64,000 nt of DNA, from positions 3,886,983-3,950,982 of the forward strand of contig OX419343.1 of assembly GCA_948470475.1 (NCBI GenBank), given 5' to 3'. Shown in pieces: positions 25,201-40,200 of this stretch. Both the position numbers and the translations under genes were made by a program. How positions within the stretch are numbered: the stretch's first letter is position 1; every line of letters begins with the position of its first letter. The DNA comes from Galaxea fascicularis. Lineage: Eukaryota > Cnidaria > Anthozoa > Scleractinia > Euphylliidae. The notes under the pieces were generated by a model. The model did not search any database and was not told the DNA's origin. It worked only from the letters and a program-made list of their open reading frames with translations.

Positions 25201-28200
25201 GTTCACATTCTTAAAGGCCATGGTTGCATTATTGTGTGGGTATATCAGATAGAAGAAGAGGATTTTAACAATGTACAGTTACATGGACATTGCATGTGTT
25301 GATCTTGTTTCTCCTGGGAAGAGATTTCATCAGAACTGCAGTTAATTGCACTTTGATAGCATCCTTTTGTTTATTGTGTACAGATTTAATAAATTATGCA
25401 TGACTGGCATGCACAGATCAAACAAACAGTTATTATGAAAATGTACAGTAAAGTCACACTGTCATCACCTGAGCTTGTGGCATCTTTCAGGAATTACAAA
25501 GAGTGATGGACTTGCAGGAGTCATTACACACTGCAACATCAATTTGTGATCGTGGAAGAAGGTAAGTTAATTACAGCAATATCATTACTGTCATGGCCTC
25601 TTGTAAATTTACATACATTTAGTGTGGAACTATCTTTCAGGTTGTTAATGTTAAACTTTTATTTTTTATTTTTGTAAGGGTATTAAATTCTAGGTGATGT
25701 AACATGTTGCTTTCGTTACAGACAGTTAGATCGTGCCAAGAGAGGAGTTTCTGTCGGTGGGTTGGGAATTTTAGCCAAGCACCGTAAGAAGCAACATCTT
25801 CTCATCCTTCTGGACTCTTTGAGGACAATCAAGACATTGGTAAGGAGCAATAATCATTCTAATCTTTGCTGCTTTGTCTCTTTACACCAGTTTATCAAAA
25901 CTTAATTAACTGATAAATAATGTTAATTAGCTATTTCAGACTAAATAAGTCATTGACTTATCAAGTCTGAAATATGTATTAATTAGTAAGGAAACAAATT
26001 GAACATGTTATTGATAACTGTCCCCATATTGCAGCAAAGAACAGATGTCAGGCTCAAGGAAATGCTTGAGGTGAGAGGAAGGGACAACAAAATTTACAGC
26101 AGTTAATAAACAACAACAACAACAATAATAATAATAATTATACAGGGCAATTACCCCATCATTATAACAAGTGCTGGTTTCAAAGGGTGTCCTACAACAA
26201 TAATAAACGTTAATAAAGTTCTGGAAAATGAGGATAAGTGGCTTATTAAAAGTAACTCTCTCTGTTTTTATTTAAGAGAATGTTCAGAATAAATTGTTGA
26301 ATTAAATTGCTTGCTATCCAGCAGGTGAAGAGTTGATGTGCACTAATTGACACTTGTGTGCAATCATACCCTATATCAACTTCTGCATGTCTTGCGTGCC
26401 TACACTGTATATTTTAATTTTGTTATAATGAGGAGTATCATCGAGTCTTGATAACTTACTTAAGGTTTGTAAAAATGTATTTTAGAAATGTTGACAATTG
26501 ACTTGTTTACATTTGGTAGGAAGAAGATTATCCAGGTGCAATTAATTTGTGTCTTGAATGTGAGAAAGCTGCACAAGCATTTAAACACTACAGCTGTATA
26601 AGGTATATAGTGCATCTGCTCTCTGAAACAAATTATTCCTTAAGAAATAATTAAATACAAAATGCTTTCTCTTTCTGTTCCCTTCAAAAGCTCATTAATA
26701 AGAGAACCACATAAAGTTCAAATAATAGCAGGAGTTTAATAGATTTTTTCCACTTCTGTCCATAGAGGTTTGACTGATGTTTAAGAATTAACTGTTCTGA
26801 CTATTTGACTTCATTAAATAGAAAACTTCAACATTTTTCTCTTTAATAGCAAGTTGACATACACTGTATATTTCCATTAATATTTTTAATAGTACTTGTA
26901 TCTTGATAGTGCTATAAGCCTTAATTATAAACTGGTTTAATTTGCAGCGAATTGAGTTCCAATCTTCAAGAGACTCTCATAGATATTGAGGTGAGGACAT
27001 TTTTTCATCGTTAATTGCACTGATCACCCAATTTTGACAGTTATTATGTCCGCTAAAAAAGTGAAAAATGCTGCACAAGACTGGTCTCTACAAAGTTTTC
27101 AAAGAAGGACAGTGAATGAACACCATAGCTGATTTTCAAATCAATAATTTGAGTTTTTGTTGGATTAATAATAGCCTGCATGGCAGGGGTTCAAAGGGGA
27201 GATGGAAGGGGGAATTCAGGCATGCAAGAATGTGCATGGGGAGGGAGTTCCATTCCCTCTCTTGTTGCACGGCATTCGCATTGTCATGCACCCGAATTCC
27301 CCCTATACTTCAGACCTTTCCAATGCCTACAACACAGGCTAACTAAGAAATCAAAATAATGTGGTTTATTCTGCAGAAAGAACTTGATGTCGCCTTGGGA
27401 AAATTGTGTAAAAACTTCAATCCTGTTAACTACGAACGCCTGCTAACAGCCTACGGATACCTTGGCAAGACAGAGATAGCTCTGGATCAACTGATCATAC
27501 ATTTTATGACAGCCATCAATCATGAATCGTTTACTGTTATTTTGAAACACATAGAGGTATGTTAATTTAACAAACAGTGAATTGGGTGATATGAATTTCA
27601 TTTCTCATTGACAACTTTAGTAGGTTATCATTCAATATAAATACAATACAATAGGCCATATTCATATTCTCAGTATTGAACTGGATCTAGCATAGACCTT
27701 ATTCATAAATGGCGGCTGTTTTATTTGTGTTTTGTTATTGTGCAAATTAGCCTACCAAGCCTCACATTAGAGCAAGAATTCTTTTCAAGTTAGCACATGC
27801 TAACGAGGCTTGGTAGGCTAATTTGCACAGGGACAAAAGAATGATGAATAGGCAGCCATTTATGAATAAGGTCTATGAAGTGGAGGCTCTTGCGGGGGAA
27901 TCTTTTCATATGTAAATGTATTCCCCCGCAAGAGCCTCCACTTTATGCTAGATCCAGTTCAATACCGAGAATACGAATATGATCTATTATTCAAGACTGT
28001 TCATGTATTTTCTGGTAAAGCATTGTAAATGGTATTAGTTGAAAATTTTCTCCTAGTCACAAATTAAATAATAATTTAATGTATTTTGTCATTTATGATC
28101 TTTAGGAAGATTTTCCTGAAGATGGTTTTCAACATTTTCACTTTGAAGAACAATGCAAGGTGAATCCAGTGTACATGTGTTACGTTGAAGTACACCTGGT

Positions 28201-31200
28201 TGTTTTAGATCATTTTGTTCTAGCTTCTTGTTTCCTTCTTACAAATAATAATTATAATAACAATAATAATAATAATAATAACAATAATTTATTACTTGTT
28301 AGGTGCAGCAAATTAGCACGTGAATATGATCAAATGCACCTTACAATAATAAGCTTTACAATTCTTAAATTCTTTACAATTCTCAAATCAAACCAAATCA
28401 AATCAAATGTTGGTTTTTGAGGAGAGGGGAAAACCGGAGTACTCGGAGAAAAACCTCTCGGAGCAGAGTAGAGAACCAACAAACTCAGCCCACTTATGAT
28501 TCCGAGTCCGGGAATCAAACACATGTATATTTAAACTGATAAAAACGACTTTCTTTTGCAGAAAGTTGGTACAAATGGTTTTACCCCATGTTTGCTGGAT
28601 CTGTGTAAGGTAGGCTCGTGGTTGCAGTTGTATGCAATGTTGTTGCTGTTATTGCCGGTATCGCGAGGTCACGGGTTCTAACCTCGTTGAAGTCCTGAAT
28701 TGCGTACACAACTGCGAGGATCAGCCTTCATTTGATTTCATTTAATCTTAGTTATAGCACGTCTTCATTTGGTTGCTGTTGGCCTGATGAACTGCTACAT
28801 ATCCCGTAAAAGAGGTTTTAGTTTGAATTCTCCCTTCACTTCCCTGGAGATTCTAATTAAGCTTAATACGTAGCTTTCATAAACTTAAGCTTTTAAGAGT
28901 TCCCTTCCCCTTAGAATTTCTAGTGCCCTGGTTAGACAGGTGAAGTAGCATGGAAATAATTAGTTGCAGGAACAAGAACATCTTATGATTTGAAGTAGTC
29001 ACTTGATGTCTTCTGTAAAGCCAGTCTGGTACCCTCCAGTCAAAATAAGAGGCCTTCCAGTGCAAGGGGTGGTCTAGTGTTGCTTTGTTGCTCGTTTACA
29101 ACTCTTTCTGTCGCCTTTTTGATTAGGACAAATGTAACTGTCGCAAAGAAAACGAACTGGAGTTGAAATTGAATTGTCCCCGTCGTAAACTGTCGCGCTT
29201 TTTCTGACAATTTCTGTGGGTAGTCGACATTTTGGGAGAAGATTGTCGCCTTTTTCAGAGCCATGTCGCTTGTTGCTTCTGCCCCTTGAAGGCCTCAAAT
29301 ATGTCTTTTTCTTTCTCTGTTGTTTTGCAGACTCTGTGGTCCTTCATGTTAAGTTACCATCAAATATACAAGTGGCATGAGCAGTATGACCCTGCGATGC
29401 ATCTGAATGCTGCAGAACAGGAGGAGCCGTCTGCCGAGGCAGCTTACAACAAAAATTACATTCAACAGAAACTTGATCATGGGCTTAATAGAATATGGAA
29501 GGTTTGGATCAAAATTTTAGAACATCCTATGAACCTAACTATTGTAATAGCATTGATTCCCGCAAAGAAACTATAGGTGGTTATGTAGCATTATTTCCAA
29601 TCCATATTTGAATATGGAGACAATTGAAACTCGTGGGCGCTTGAACAGTCCTGAAATGAAGGCGAGAAAAAATTCAAGCTCTAAACCCTGACTTTTGCGA
29701 TACTGGTGGAGTGCCCTGCATGCGTAGCCTTTGTTTACCTTAACGTTTTCAGTTTGTAGTATACGACCATAAGTGTGGTGTGCGTAGCACGGTATTGCTT
29801 CAGCCTCAAACACTGACAACTTTGATGCGACTTACTTTCTTCAGGAAGTCCAAGAGAGAATAAAATCTCACGTGCTTGCAACTGACCTGTCTTATTTTAA
29901 ATATGATGACTTCATCTACGTTTTGGATCTTGTAAACAGGTACCGTCTTAGGAGTTTTCATCATTTTGTTGTTTGTTACATTGAGCGTTTGAGGCAAACA
30001 AGAGCATCTTGTCAAGGGGTGGGGAAAGGTGATCGAAAGTAACAACAAAAACAGCAAAAGAAGCAAGAACATTTTTAAGTTCCAGCTAACTATGGACAGT
30101 GCAGTCTTCATTCGAGTGTCGAAATCCGTTCACCTTCCGTTGGGTTTGCTTTACTGAGATCTTTGATTGGTTGCTAAAATTGCTGTCACTTTGTCGTCCA
30201 ATGAAAAGTCAAACCAGTTGCTCGACAATCAGTTTACGCCGTTGTGATTGGCCAGAGTTAAGTACTTTGTTTTGGTTGAATTCCGAGTAACTCCTGTTTG
30301 CTTTGGTTTTGCTGCGCTTAATTCAGTTTTTTGATTGGTTGGCATACCTCATGCAACTTTCTCAGCCAATGAGAAGTAAAATCAAATTTTAACCAATCGC
30401 GATCTTGGTCGTGGACATTTTCCCGCGCTTGACACCGGCTATGTCTGATTGCTTCGAACTCCGATTGGCTCATTGCGCTCTTTGTCTGTTGTGATTGGTC
30501 AAAGTGATTGCTTTGATTTTGGTTTGTCAACTATAAATTGATTCTACTCTATGACGTTCAATTGAATATACCATTGACGTTTTCATTAATTATGTTATCG
30601 GAACTATTTTTCCTCCAGGTTGATCGCTGTTGGTGAGGAATTCTGTAAAAGTACATCAGAAGACCTTCATGAATCCATCAGAAAACAAACTGTTAAGTAC
30701 TTCAAAACTTATCACAGGTTCCGGATGGATGAACTGCGCATGTTTCTGGAAAACGAAGCTTGGGAGTTGTGTCCTGTGAAGGCCTCGTTTAAAATTGTTG
30801 ATCTTTCTGTAAGTAATCACAGAAACTTCGCTAATTGATGCAGCATAGAATTCAAAAGTTGTTTTTTGGGTCAACAAATGAACTTTTCAAGGCGTCAAAG
30901 GGGTTTAGGGCTCCAGGCCTCAGGCCTAAAAGGGCGGTGCTCCAGGGCTCCAGGATTCATTTTTCGGGGCTCCATAACATTTGCTTTAGGGATCGAGGCA
31001 AAAATGGTCAGGGCTCCAGGCAGTGAAATGATCGGGCTGGGGGCTCCGGGCTCCGGGCTCTGGGACTCCAAGGACCGCCCCGCTATGACTTCCTCCCAAG
31101 GTGTAAATGGATATTGGCGATTTATTAGGGAATTTAGTTACTTCATGGTACTGCTTTTAAAAGAACACGCAATGTATCTAGCCTTCAACTGTGTGAAGGT

Positions 31201-34200
31201 CGGCATTTTTTTAAATACTTTGCTTCACTGAACGATTTCTAGGAATTTCGTTTTATGAAACATCAGTATCCTCACCTCAAGATTCACCGGCGATCTGCAT
31301 CTGGGACAGTTCATGTTACAACCGACACAGGTTTGCAGTTAAAAAGTTGATATGATTTTGCCAAATCTGAGAGCTCCGTTTAACAGCTTAACATCACGAT
31401 ATGGTCAATTGTTGACAGACACCAGAATAAAAAATTAAAGCTACCATGTACTACATAACATGGTCAGACGACCTGAAGACTCAAAATGGAGTTACCATGT
31501 TAGCGTAATAAAAATCGCCACGAATGGTCACGTCTTAAGATTTCATCTGCAGACTCAAAAGTAGAACCGCTTAATACAACACAATGAACAGAACGAGAGG
31601 AGAGTACTGTTCAGTGTAGCTTTTATTTGAGTAACACTCTCGGCGATTTCATTGATCGGAAACACTCAAACGTTAGCGCCACCCTGAACTAATTGATAGC
31701 TTTCTTTGTAATACGTTCCCTCAACAACTGGTCTTTCAAAGTTAGAAAAATCAATTAACTATAGCAAATTACTTCTCCCCTTCGTTGTCCATATTAATCA
31801 ATTGTCATGGCTTGTTTGACAGGTTTCTTTTCACGTTACTTGACTCACGGTAATCCTTTTGACGACGTGTATGTTGAAGATGAAGTTGAGGATGTCCTAG
31901 CGGAGAATGGAGTAAGTTTTTCAAACGCTGAGAAAACCTGAAGTAATTTGTCTCTGTTTTTGCTGATAATCGATTTGTGTCATAATAATTTTATGATCCG
32001 GTCTCCCAATTTTGCGGAAAGAATTTTAAGTATGTTTCTCATCAAACACTGAGACTGTGTATTTGCCTGGCCTCTTTTCTTTTTCGGTCAGTGCCTCTGG
32101 AGAATATCGCATCAAATGAAAGCTGATCCTTGCAGTTGTGAACACAATTTATGCAATTGCGTAAAGAAGCCTGAAAAAAATTCAGGACTTCAACGGGGTT
32201 TGAACCCGTGACCCCGCGATACCGCGAATATTGCGTCGTAATTTATTTTCATGTTACACATATATCAAGCCTTGAAATGTTTAAGTTTGTTTGTGTGTGT
32301 TTGTTTCTTTTTCTTTTTTGTTTTTGTACCTGAAGGAGGTTGTAGATGGCGATGTAAGTGAAAACGAGAAAAGACCCGGCAGAGAGCTTAGTCAAGATGA
32401 TGACGAGGAAGATGATGAAGATGAAGACATTCCAGGTGAGCATAAGTTCGTCCTGTTTAAACTAAGAGAAAACGCCAGTCCTGAAAATTGTCGGAAATCT
32501 TCTATCCATATTTCGTTGCAAATCGTCGAAATATTATTTCATTGTCCACCAAACAGCGTTTGAATATTGGCCATTTTTGCTTTCAAATTTCTACTCACCG
32601 CTATTTGAGGTCGGCAACGTCATATTCAAAGTGGACAGACTGCAAATTGTAGTAGTTGCCAAAATATTTATCTACGTGCCGCAACTTTTCATCAGTAGGA
32701 TGCCTAAGATGTGTGTAATTCCACAATTGGTTTTTGTTGGCCAATTATTTCTCATTTCCTTACTTAGGTAGCGGCAAGCCGATGACAAATTCAAGCTTGA
32801 TCCCTTTTCAGTTTTTTTAGTGTGAACAAAAGGTTAAACTGAGCCAATTAAAACGTTTGGCGACTCAGGGTTGCTACGGTCAGAGAAAAACAGATTTTCT
32901 TTTCAAGTTCAGAGAAAAGTTAAAGAATTGTGTATCAAGTCAGGGAAATTCTAAATTCTACCTTGAAGCCACAGAAAAGTTCGGGAATTTTACCTTTGGT
33001 TTGTGAAGGACGTATTAAAAAAGGTAATCTCATCTCAACTGAAAAAATTCCGACAAAGCAATCGATTTCTGTGGCTTCATTGCTGGAGTCGTTGCCCAAA
33101 GATTTGTCTTTGGTGGTCAGTGAAAAGAAAGGATTTTTTTTTAAATAAGTGGCAACACTTAAGGTGATACACAACCTTTGTGACCGTAGTTTATTTCATC
33201 ATTTTTCTTTCGGTTTTACAGAGGAGCTTAAAATGGATTATGTGGACGAGAACACTGGTGAAGTTCCCATTAACAGGTGAGAACGTTTCGTTGCCTAGTT
33301 TCTTTTGTAGTTTACGTTATGAAGGACACTGCTTTCTATTGTTTTCACCGCCCCATGTTCTACGTATTCCAGAAATACGCCGGAAACTAGAGTATCGCAG
33401 GACCGTCCCTCCCAGTGTAAAAGTATTTTTGCGTGACTTATCACGGAAATGCGGAAAAAGAAGATCTTAGGACCTGATTACATGAGCCGGGCTGGCCCGG
33501 TTAGCCGGGCTGCTTCGGTGTGGGCTGGCCCGGTTGTCATGTAATCGCGAAGTTGATTTTTGTTGCGTTTAACAAACATGCCGAGATCCCGGCAAACTCA
33601 AACCAGCCCGGCTCATGTAATCAGGCCCTTAGTAAGGGCTATTGAAATCCTTACGGACATTAAAATAAGTTTGAATTTAGAGAGAAAAAATTTGCCACTG
33701 TAGAGAAAAAATGACCACTGTTAAGTGCATGGCTACCTCCCGAGTTTTTGTCCTTAGAATCCATTAGCCCTGACTAAGCTTGTCTTTTACTACGTTCTTG
33801 GAACTCGCTTAACAAGCACCGTTATTTGCTGGTCCTGGCAGGAAGTAAAGTATTGATTGCCAACAATGTTAATTTTCTTGTTGTAGGTCTGACACATCTG
33901 TTCACAGCAGAAAACATCAGAAGTTTCTGTCCAAAGTTCCTTGTATCACCAACACAACGCTTAATGTTCTTAGAGTGTTTGGTAAGTAGTTCTTCACAGA
34001 GTAGCCTACAATCTTCGACAAAACTGTTGAGAAAATTGAGCTCCTAAGTCTCTTTTTGTGAGAACACAAACAACCGAATTTCACTCCCTTGGCAGCGCTA
34101 TGGGCGGCCCACAAAGAACAGTTTTTCAATTGAGTGCCAGAAGTAAATTGCGTTTGCTTTGGTTTTGCAGTGCTTCGCTCTGTGATTGGCCAGCAAAAGT

Positions 34201-37200
34201 CACGTCACTTTTTCAACCAATGAAAACCAAAACCAAAACCAATCGCAACTTGCATGCGCTCATTTTCCCGCGCTTTGCATCAGCTACATGTAGTTGCTTC
34301 GCATTCTGATTGGTTCATTGTGCGGTTTTCATGTGTTGTGATTGGTCAAAGTAATTTCGTTGGTTTTGTGGCACTCAATTAAAAACCGCTCTATTTGCGT
34401 TGAATTGAATGAAAATACCAACACAAGAACTCAAAGTGAAGTGGTCGAGCCACCCATCTCTCGATTTAGTCGCACATTTTTCTTAAGCGGTTTAATTGAA
34501 TGACTAGTTACGATATGAGCGTAAAAAATCAAACTCTTGACGTAGTTTCTATAGCTCAGAACGTCCGATTGTCACGGACGCGTTGAAAGTTGGGATTGTT
34601 CCCGTCTTAGAAAGGAATTGACTGTACTCGTTGACACATTCTACCATCATTCTACAAGCTAGTACATTTGTTACAACATGGAACAGAAGACAAACCCAAG
34701 CACAGTTTATTATAGCAAAGCTGGAAATCTCCAATTTTTCTCCCACGACTCACAAAATTTCAAATATTCGCCGAAAACGAATAGCGCCTTGCGCGGTGAA
34801 TATAACGTCATACAAGGGACTGCTCAACCAATCAGATGGCTGGAAGCTCTTGGTTCAGTTCTGAAATTCTACTAAAGCAGGGTATCTGTTGAGTGCGCAC
34901 AATTCACCGAAGTGGAGGTGAATGTGGTGGATATTTATCTCGCCGCTTCGCGGCTCGGTAAATATTCCACATTCACCAACACTGAGTTCAATAATTGTTA
35001 ATTAGTGTATACCACACAAGCTTAGTAACTAGCATTTACTCAAATAATTTCCTGTCTGGAAACCGAAACGGGAGGCTGTTTTGTTTCTCTTCGGCTGCTC
35101 GGAGGTGAATAGTACTTTGCTAATCACCTCCGAGTTAACCAATCAGAACGCACAAAAAGCACTATTCACTTTAGCCTGCAATGTAGGCGTATTTTGGGCG
35201 CATGAGTGCACATTTTCGTTTTTATGGCCGCCATCTTGGATTTGGTAACTGTAGAGGGTTGGGGCGAAGAAATATTTGCCGAGGGAGTAGGTGTTAACCC
35301 CATTCCCCACCCGCCACACCGCCTCTGCACCAATTCTCTACAGGTCAAGCATCCAATTACAATCCAAGATGGCGGCATCGAAAACCTGATTTATCAAGCG
35401 TTCCGCGCCAAGATAATAACGCCTGCACTGCATGCTATATTCACTTGTGTGGTATATACGAACAAAGGATATTTTTGTGCGCTATGATCATATTTGGGCA
35501 GCGTTCCAATGTGCTGTATGATAAAAGGTCTGTTTGTATTTTAGGTAAATATATGCAGATGATGAACGTACTGAAGCCGATTGCCTTTGATGTGGTTATT
35601 TGTATGTCTCAGCTGTTTGATTACTATCTGTATGCCGTGAGTACCATGTGAAATATTTCTATTTTTCTTCCATCCTGTTCCTTTGTATTCTGTTAGGCAT
35701 TAATCCTTTTATCCCTAATATCAACATGTATATTCTCTGCACTGTTTACCATACATTTTCTATGGTAATGACGAGGAGAATTTGTTAAACAATCAAGACC
35801 TTTGTTACTTGTTGATCACTTCATTTGTTCTCACAACCTTTTTGTTTGATTGAGCATTACTACTAAATATTGGTCACTCTGAGGGGTTGAAGGTTTAACT
35901 TACTTTCTCTCCTTCCTTCTTTACAGGTAGCATCATTTTTTGCTCCTGAAGTGATGGTAAGCCTCCTCGGGCGTTTCACTTTTCACTTTTCAGGAAACCT
36001 GGTGTAAAAATTATCAAACTAAAAGAAGTTTGGGATTTTGACGCAGAGGTGTTCTGAGGCTTTGAGAGTGCCGCGACTAAAAGAAGTCTAAGTTTAACTT
36101 TGTATTTCACGTTCAGAAGAGGTGAAATCTTATTTTCAAGCCTTCTGCTGTCAAAAGAACTCGCAACCAAACCCTAATGCCATGTTGAATGTTGAAATAG
36201 GCTGACATACTGAACGTTGTTGAAGCGGAAGTTGAACGAAAATAGAGACGAGGTCTATTCCGTTCAACAACACGCTGCAATATCGTTCAACGTTTGTTGA
36301 GCAACAAATGTTGCAGAAAGTTGAACCGTGTCTCCCTAGCGTAAGAATAGTGTCAAGTTTTACAGTCGTCAACTGGAAAGAAAAAAACACAAAAAAAACA
36401 TCTCATTCCAAAAATGTAGTTGCTGTACGTTGCAAAATTGATTCAAACACTACATTTCTCGTTTCGCTCCTGTAATTGTGTTTACGGGATTTCTGATGTC
36501 CTAAAACGATCGATCTTCCACTGTTTTTTTGTTTCCTTAGAATTAAACCCTGTACTGTAAAAGTGTGGTAGCTGTACGTATTATGTTTTTGGAATTTTTA
36601 GAATGCATAATTCATTTATTTGTTTAGGTGGATGGCAGTGCACATGGTTTGAGCATCAAACTTAGGACAAGTTTGAAAAGAATTGCTGACAATCTGATAT
36701 ATCATGTATGTCACATTCTTACTGGCCAGTTTTTCTCTTTACCTTTAAAGCGGTGTTAGATTTTCAAGTGGGTGTCGTAAAACGTTACTCTGACCAATCA
36801 CAAGAGACGAACACACCTCTGTGAACCAATCGGAATTTGAAGTTATTACATGCAACCGGCGCCAAGCGCGGGAAAATGCGCGCGTACAGCCAGCGATTGG
36901 TTTTGGTTTTGCTTCTCATTGGTCGAGAAAGTGGGGCGAGTTTTATCAACCAATCACAGAGCGAATTAAAGTAAAACCAAAGCAAACGCGAATAGGCCAT
37001 TTCGGGGATCGCTTGAGCCTCTATTTCAAAGCGAGTCTAAGTGCGAAGTCTTTGTAATGAAATGAGTTTTCGCTCATATGGAACGCTGAACTTATTATCA
37101 TCACAAAACTTTGACTCGCTTTGAAATAGAGGCTCAAGCAAACTCGGAAATGGCCCATTACTTTCGACACTCAATTGAAAACCGCCCTGATATGCATTTT

Positions 37201-40200
37201 ATCAAATGAATAAAGATTGGTCGCGAATGGTTTTTGTTTTGCTTCTCTTGCTGTCTAATCAAAGAGCGAATTAATGCAGTACCAAAGTAAACAAGAATTT
37301 AATGACAATCGACCAAACACAGCTCCTGTTACTGATTCATTTTTTCGCTGAACAGGAACAAGAATCTGTGATGATGAGTGGTGGTAACGACATGAAGGTT
37401 CGTGACGTGCACTATTTTTGTCTCTTCAGGGATGATAAACTTGCTCGGCTGACTTCACACTTGTTTGATTATCATAGTACCTTTTCCCCCAGGCATTCAG
37501 TGTGCAACCATGGTAGAGAAACTGCTACTAGAGCTTTCAAGACCGCAAACGACAGCACTCGAGAGCATTTGATAATTTAAACTGGGAAACAATATTTTAG
37601 TTAACTATGGTAATCGATTGGTCATCGATTAGCCAGCAGTAAAACTGGGGACATGGCTCACAGTAAATGCAGTACAATCGAGTGCATTGACAGAGGTTTT
37701 CTTTAATTTCTACGCGTTAGCAATTAGGGAGTATCACGGTCCTAAGAATGTGACTCTTTGCAAAGTCAACATTATCCTCATCGCCACAGTCACCATAGCT
37801 TTTTTAATTGGTGCATGTGTTTCTGTAGGTGTCTCTCGCCCTCTCCACTCTCCAGCACAGTTCTGATATCAGTCTTATCGGTGTATGTTCCTTCATGTAT
37901 CTACAGGTTCCGCATCCTTACCTGTCGGCTCTCGTGGATCTCTCAAGAGTTGACACCTTGTTTGGCCTGTCTGAGAGAATCATTGCCATGGAGTCATTGT
38001 AAGTTCAAACGATTTGCTATTCAATTTTTCTTTACTGAACCCCACGCAGGGATTAACCAATTTGTCAGATTAAACAATCAGTAGGTTAGACTGGCAATCG
38101 ACCCCATTAGGTTAGACTTGCAATGATCCCATTTACGGTTGATTAAGTTGATACCCGTGGTTGCTTCAGGTTAAGCTCAAGGCAAGGCTCGGGCCGTGTG
38201 GGTCGTTTAAGCTCGAAGTGTGACTTTTCTTTTAACATCAGTTTTACTATTCTGTTGTTTCACTGAATCTTGGACTCCCAAGTGTATCTATATCATATCC
38301 ATTCACTTTTTACCATAAGATTGTCTCTGTGTTTCAGAGTATTTTTGGCTGGGCAATTTGAATTTCTTCATGCGCATCTTGAGGCAATGATACCTGTCAA
38401 CAAGAGATCGTTCCTTTCCCAGTTTTACTCTCAAGTAAGTGAGCCTCTGTTTTCTCTTCATCCTGGTTTCCATGTTCGTTGCTGGGCATTGCGTAGGTAA
38501 TGATTCTTACAAGGAACTACAACGTCCACAGAGAAAATGCTATAAATCGTGACGGCGCGTTAAGTTATTCAGTTTCGAAATTGCAGTCGTTTGATTCGTG
38601 TAGCTCAATTCGTTAGAGCAATGCTGTGTTGTTGTATGATACTTAAAGCTGACGGCTATGTGCTAGCAATTGGGCAAAACACTTTCGACCTGCAAGTATC
38701 GCTAACCCTGCTATTGAGATTCCCTGAGAAACCCTCGCCTTTCTTGATTCTGTTCTTATATTTTTGTAACTCTTTAAACGCTAATAACAGCATTTGTATT
38801 GTTCACACTGTTATTCATATATTTTCTACCGTAATGTGAGGAGAAATTTTTAAACAATCAAGCCTTGGAGATCACTTCGGTTTTTCTCACAACCTTAATG
38901 TTTGATTTAGCTGTGTTGCTGGAAGGAGAAATTGAACATTGGTCATTATTAGGGGTTAAAGGGAACTGTCGTGTAATATCGTATGCAGCTTTGCTTATTT
39001 GGAGACGAAAACGATATCATTAAAATATGTAGTAAGGTTGGTGACTTATTTGCTAAAAGTTTTTGTTGACATTTTCAGACGGTGTCCACTGCGCTGGAAC
39101 TCAGAAGACCCGTGTACAGAAATGTGGCTTCTAGAGTGATTGACTATGAGCAGGTACAGTTGTCAGTAGACGTAACCAGTAAAACCAATGAAGCAGGAGA
39201 TGTTAGGTGTACCTATCTCTATGTTAGGTGTATCCCTCTACGAACTATGATAACACAGGGGATCAATCTTCTTTAATGACAAAGCGTGAGCCACGTTGGA
39301 TGCGATATTTTAGTCCATCAGTGCGGGATTTGCTCAACTGTTCATCGTCAAGTGAATCATTTGCTGTTGTTTTCAGACACTGCAGTATATGACGGGGGTA
39401 CGATGGGACATCCGGGACATCATGTCACAGCACAACGCCTATGTGGATATTCTTGTGCGGGTAATAATACTTGTAGTTCGTCTTTAGTATAAAATCCAGG
39501 TTAACCCCTTGCCATATGGAGCTTTTTACTGCTAAGATGTTGTCAAAAAAGGGGGATCATTTCGTTGATTTGACAGAATATGCGAGAGCTTCAGCGGGCA
39601 TTTAGTTATATATGGCTCCAGCTGTCTCCACGCACAAACCCCATAAAGCTGTTTTCTTATCGCCTGCATAGACGCTTGAATGTTGTTCACAAGAGGCTGA
39701 ACTGCACGACATTCATTTGTCTTCTATATTTAGCTTACATTTGACGTTTTTCATCTCGAAAAAGGGAAACAAAGTGATTCACAGACACACGAAACCCAAT
39801 CGTGCCCTCGTTCTACTGTAAATTTCATGCTTTTTATTATATTTAACTGGGAGTTTCACTTCCAGTAACCTCTCGTTTCCTTAACGGCACTTTCTATACA
39901 AGCTGTTGCCTGTCATATTACCCCTTTTAACTTGCGGTTTAGTTGTTCACGACTGATATTTCAAAGAACCTTTTCCAAGAGATGCATTTTTCTCGAGTAA
40001 ATGGTTAGTTGTAGTAAAATCCTGACATTCCTTGCTGTTTGTCCGTCATATCATTTTTTTCCTTAGATGACTCTTTCCATTTTTCCACAGGAATTACAGG
40101 TTTTCAGTATGAGGCTGGCCCAGTTAGCAAAGTAAGTTCAAACACCTTGAGCGTTTCTTCTAATTGTATACTCGGACGCCTTTATTATATCTGGCATGTG

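Noticed and set aside
36190..36345. GTTGAA/TTCAAC-rich stretch in a VPS50 intron
   Set aside because: Looks like part of a fold-back repeat, but the ends and arms were not clear enough to call.
38596..38650. tRNA-like GTAGCTCAATTCGTTAGAGC
   Set aside because: Only a box-A-like piece with no T arm; too short to name as more than a decayed SINE head.
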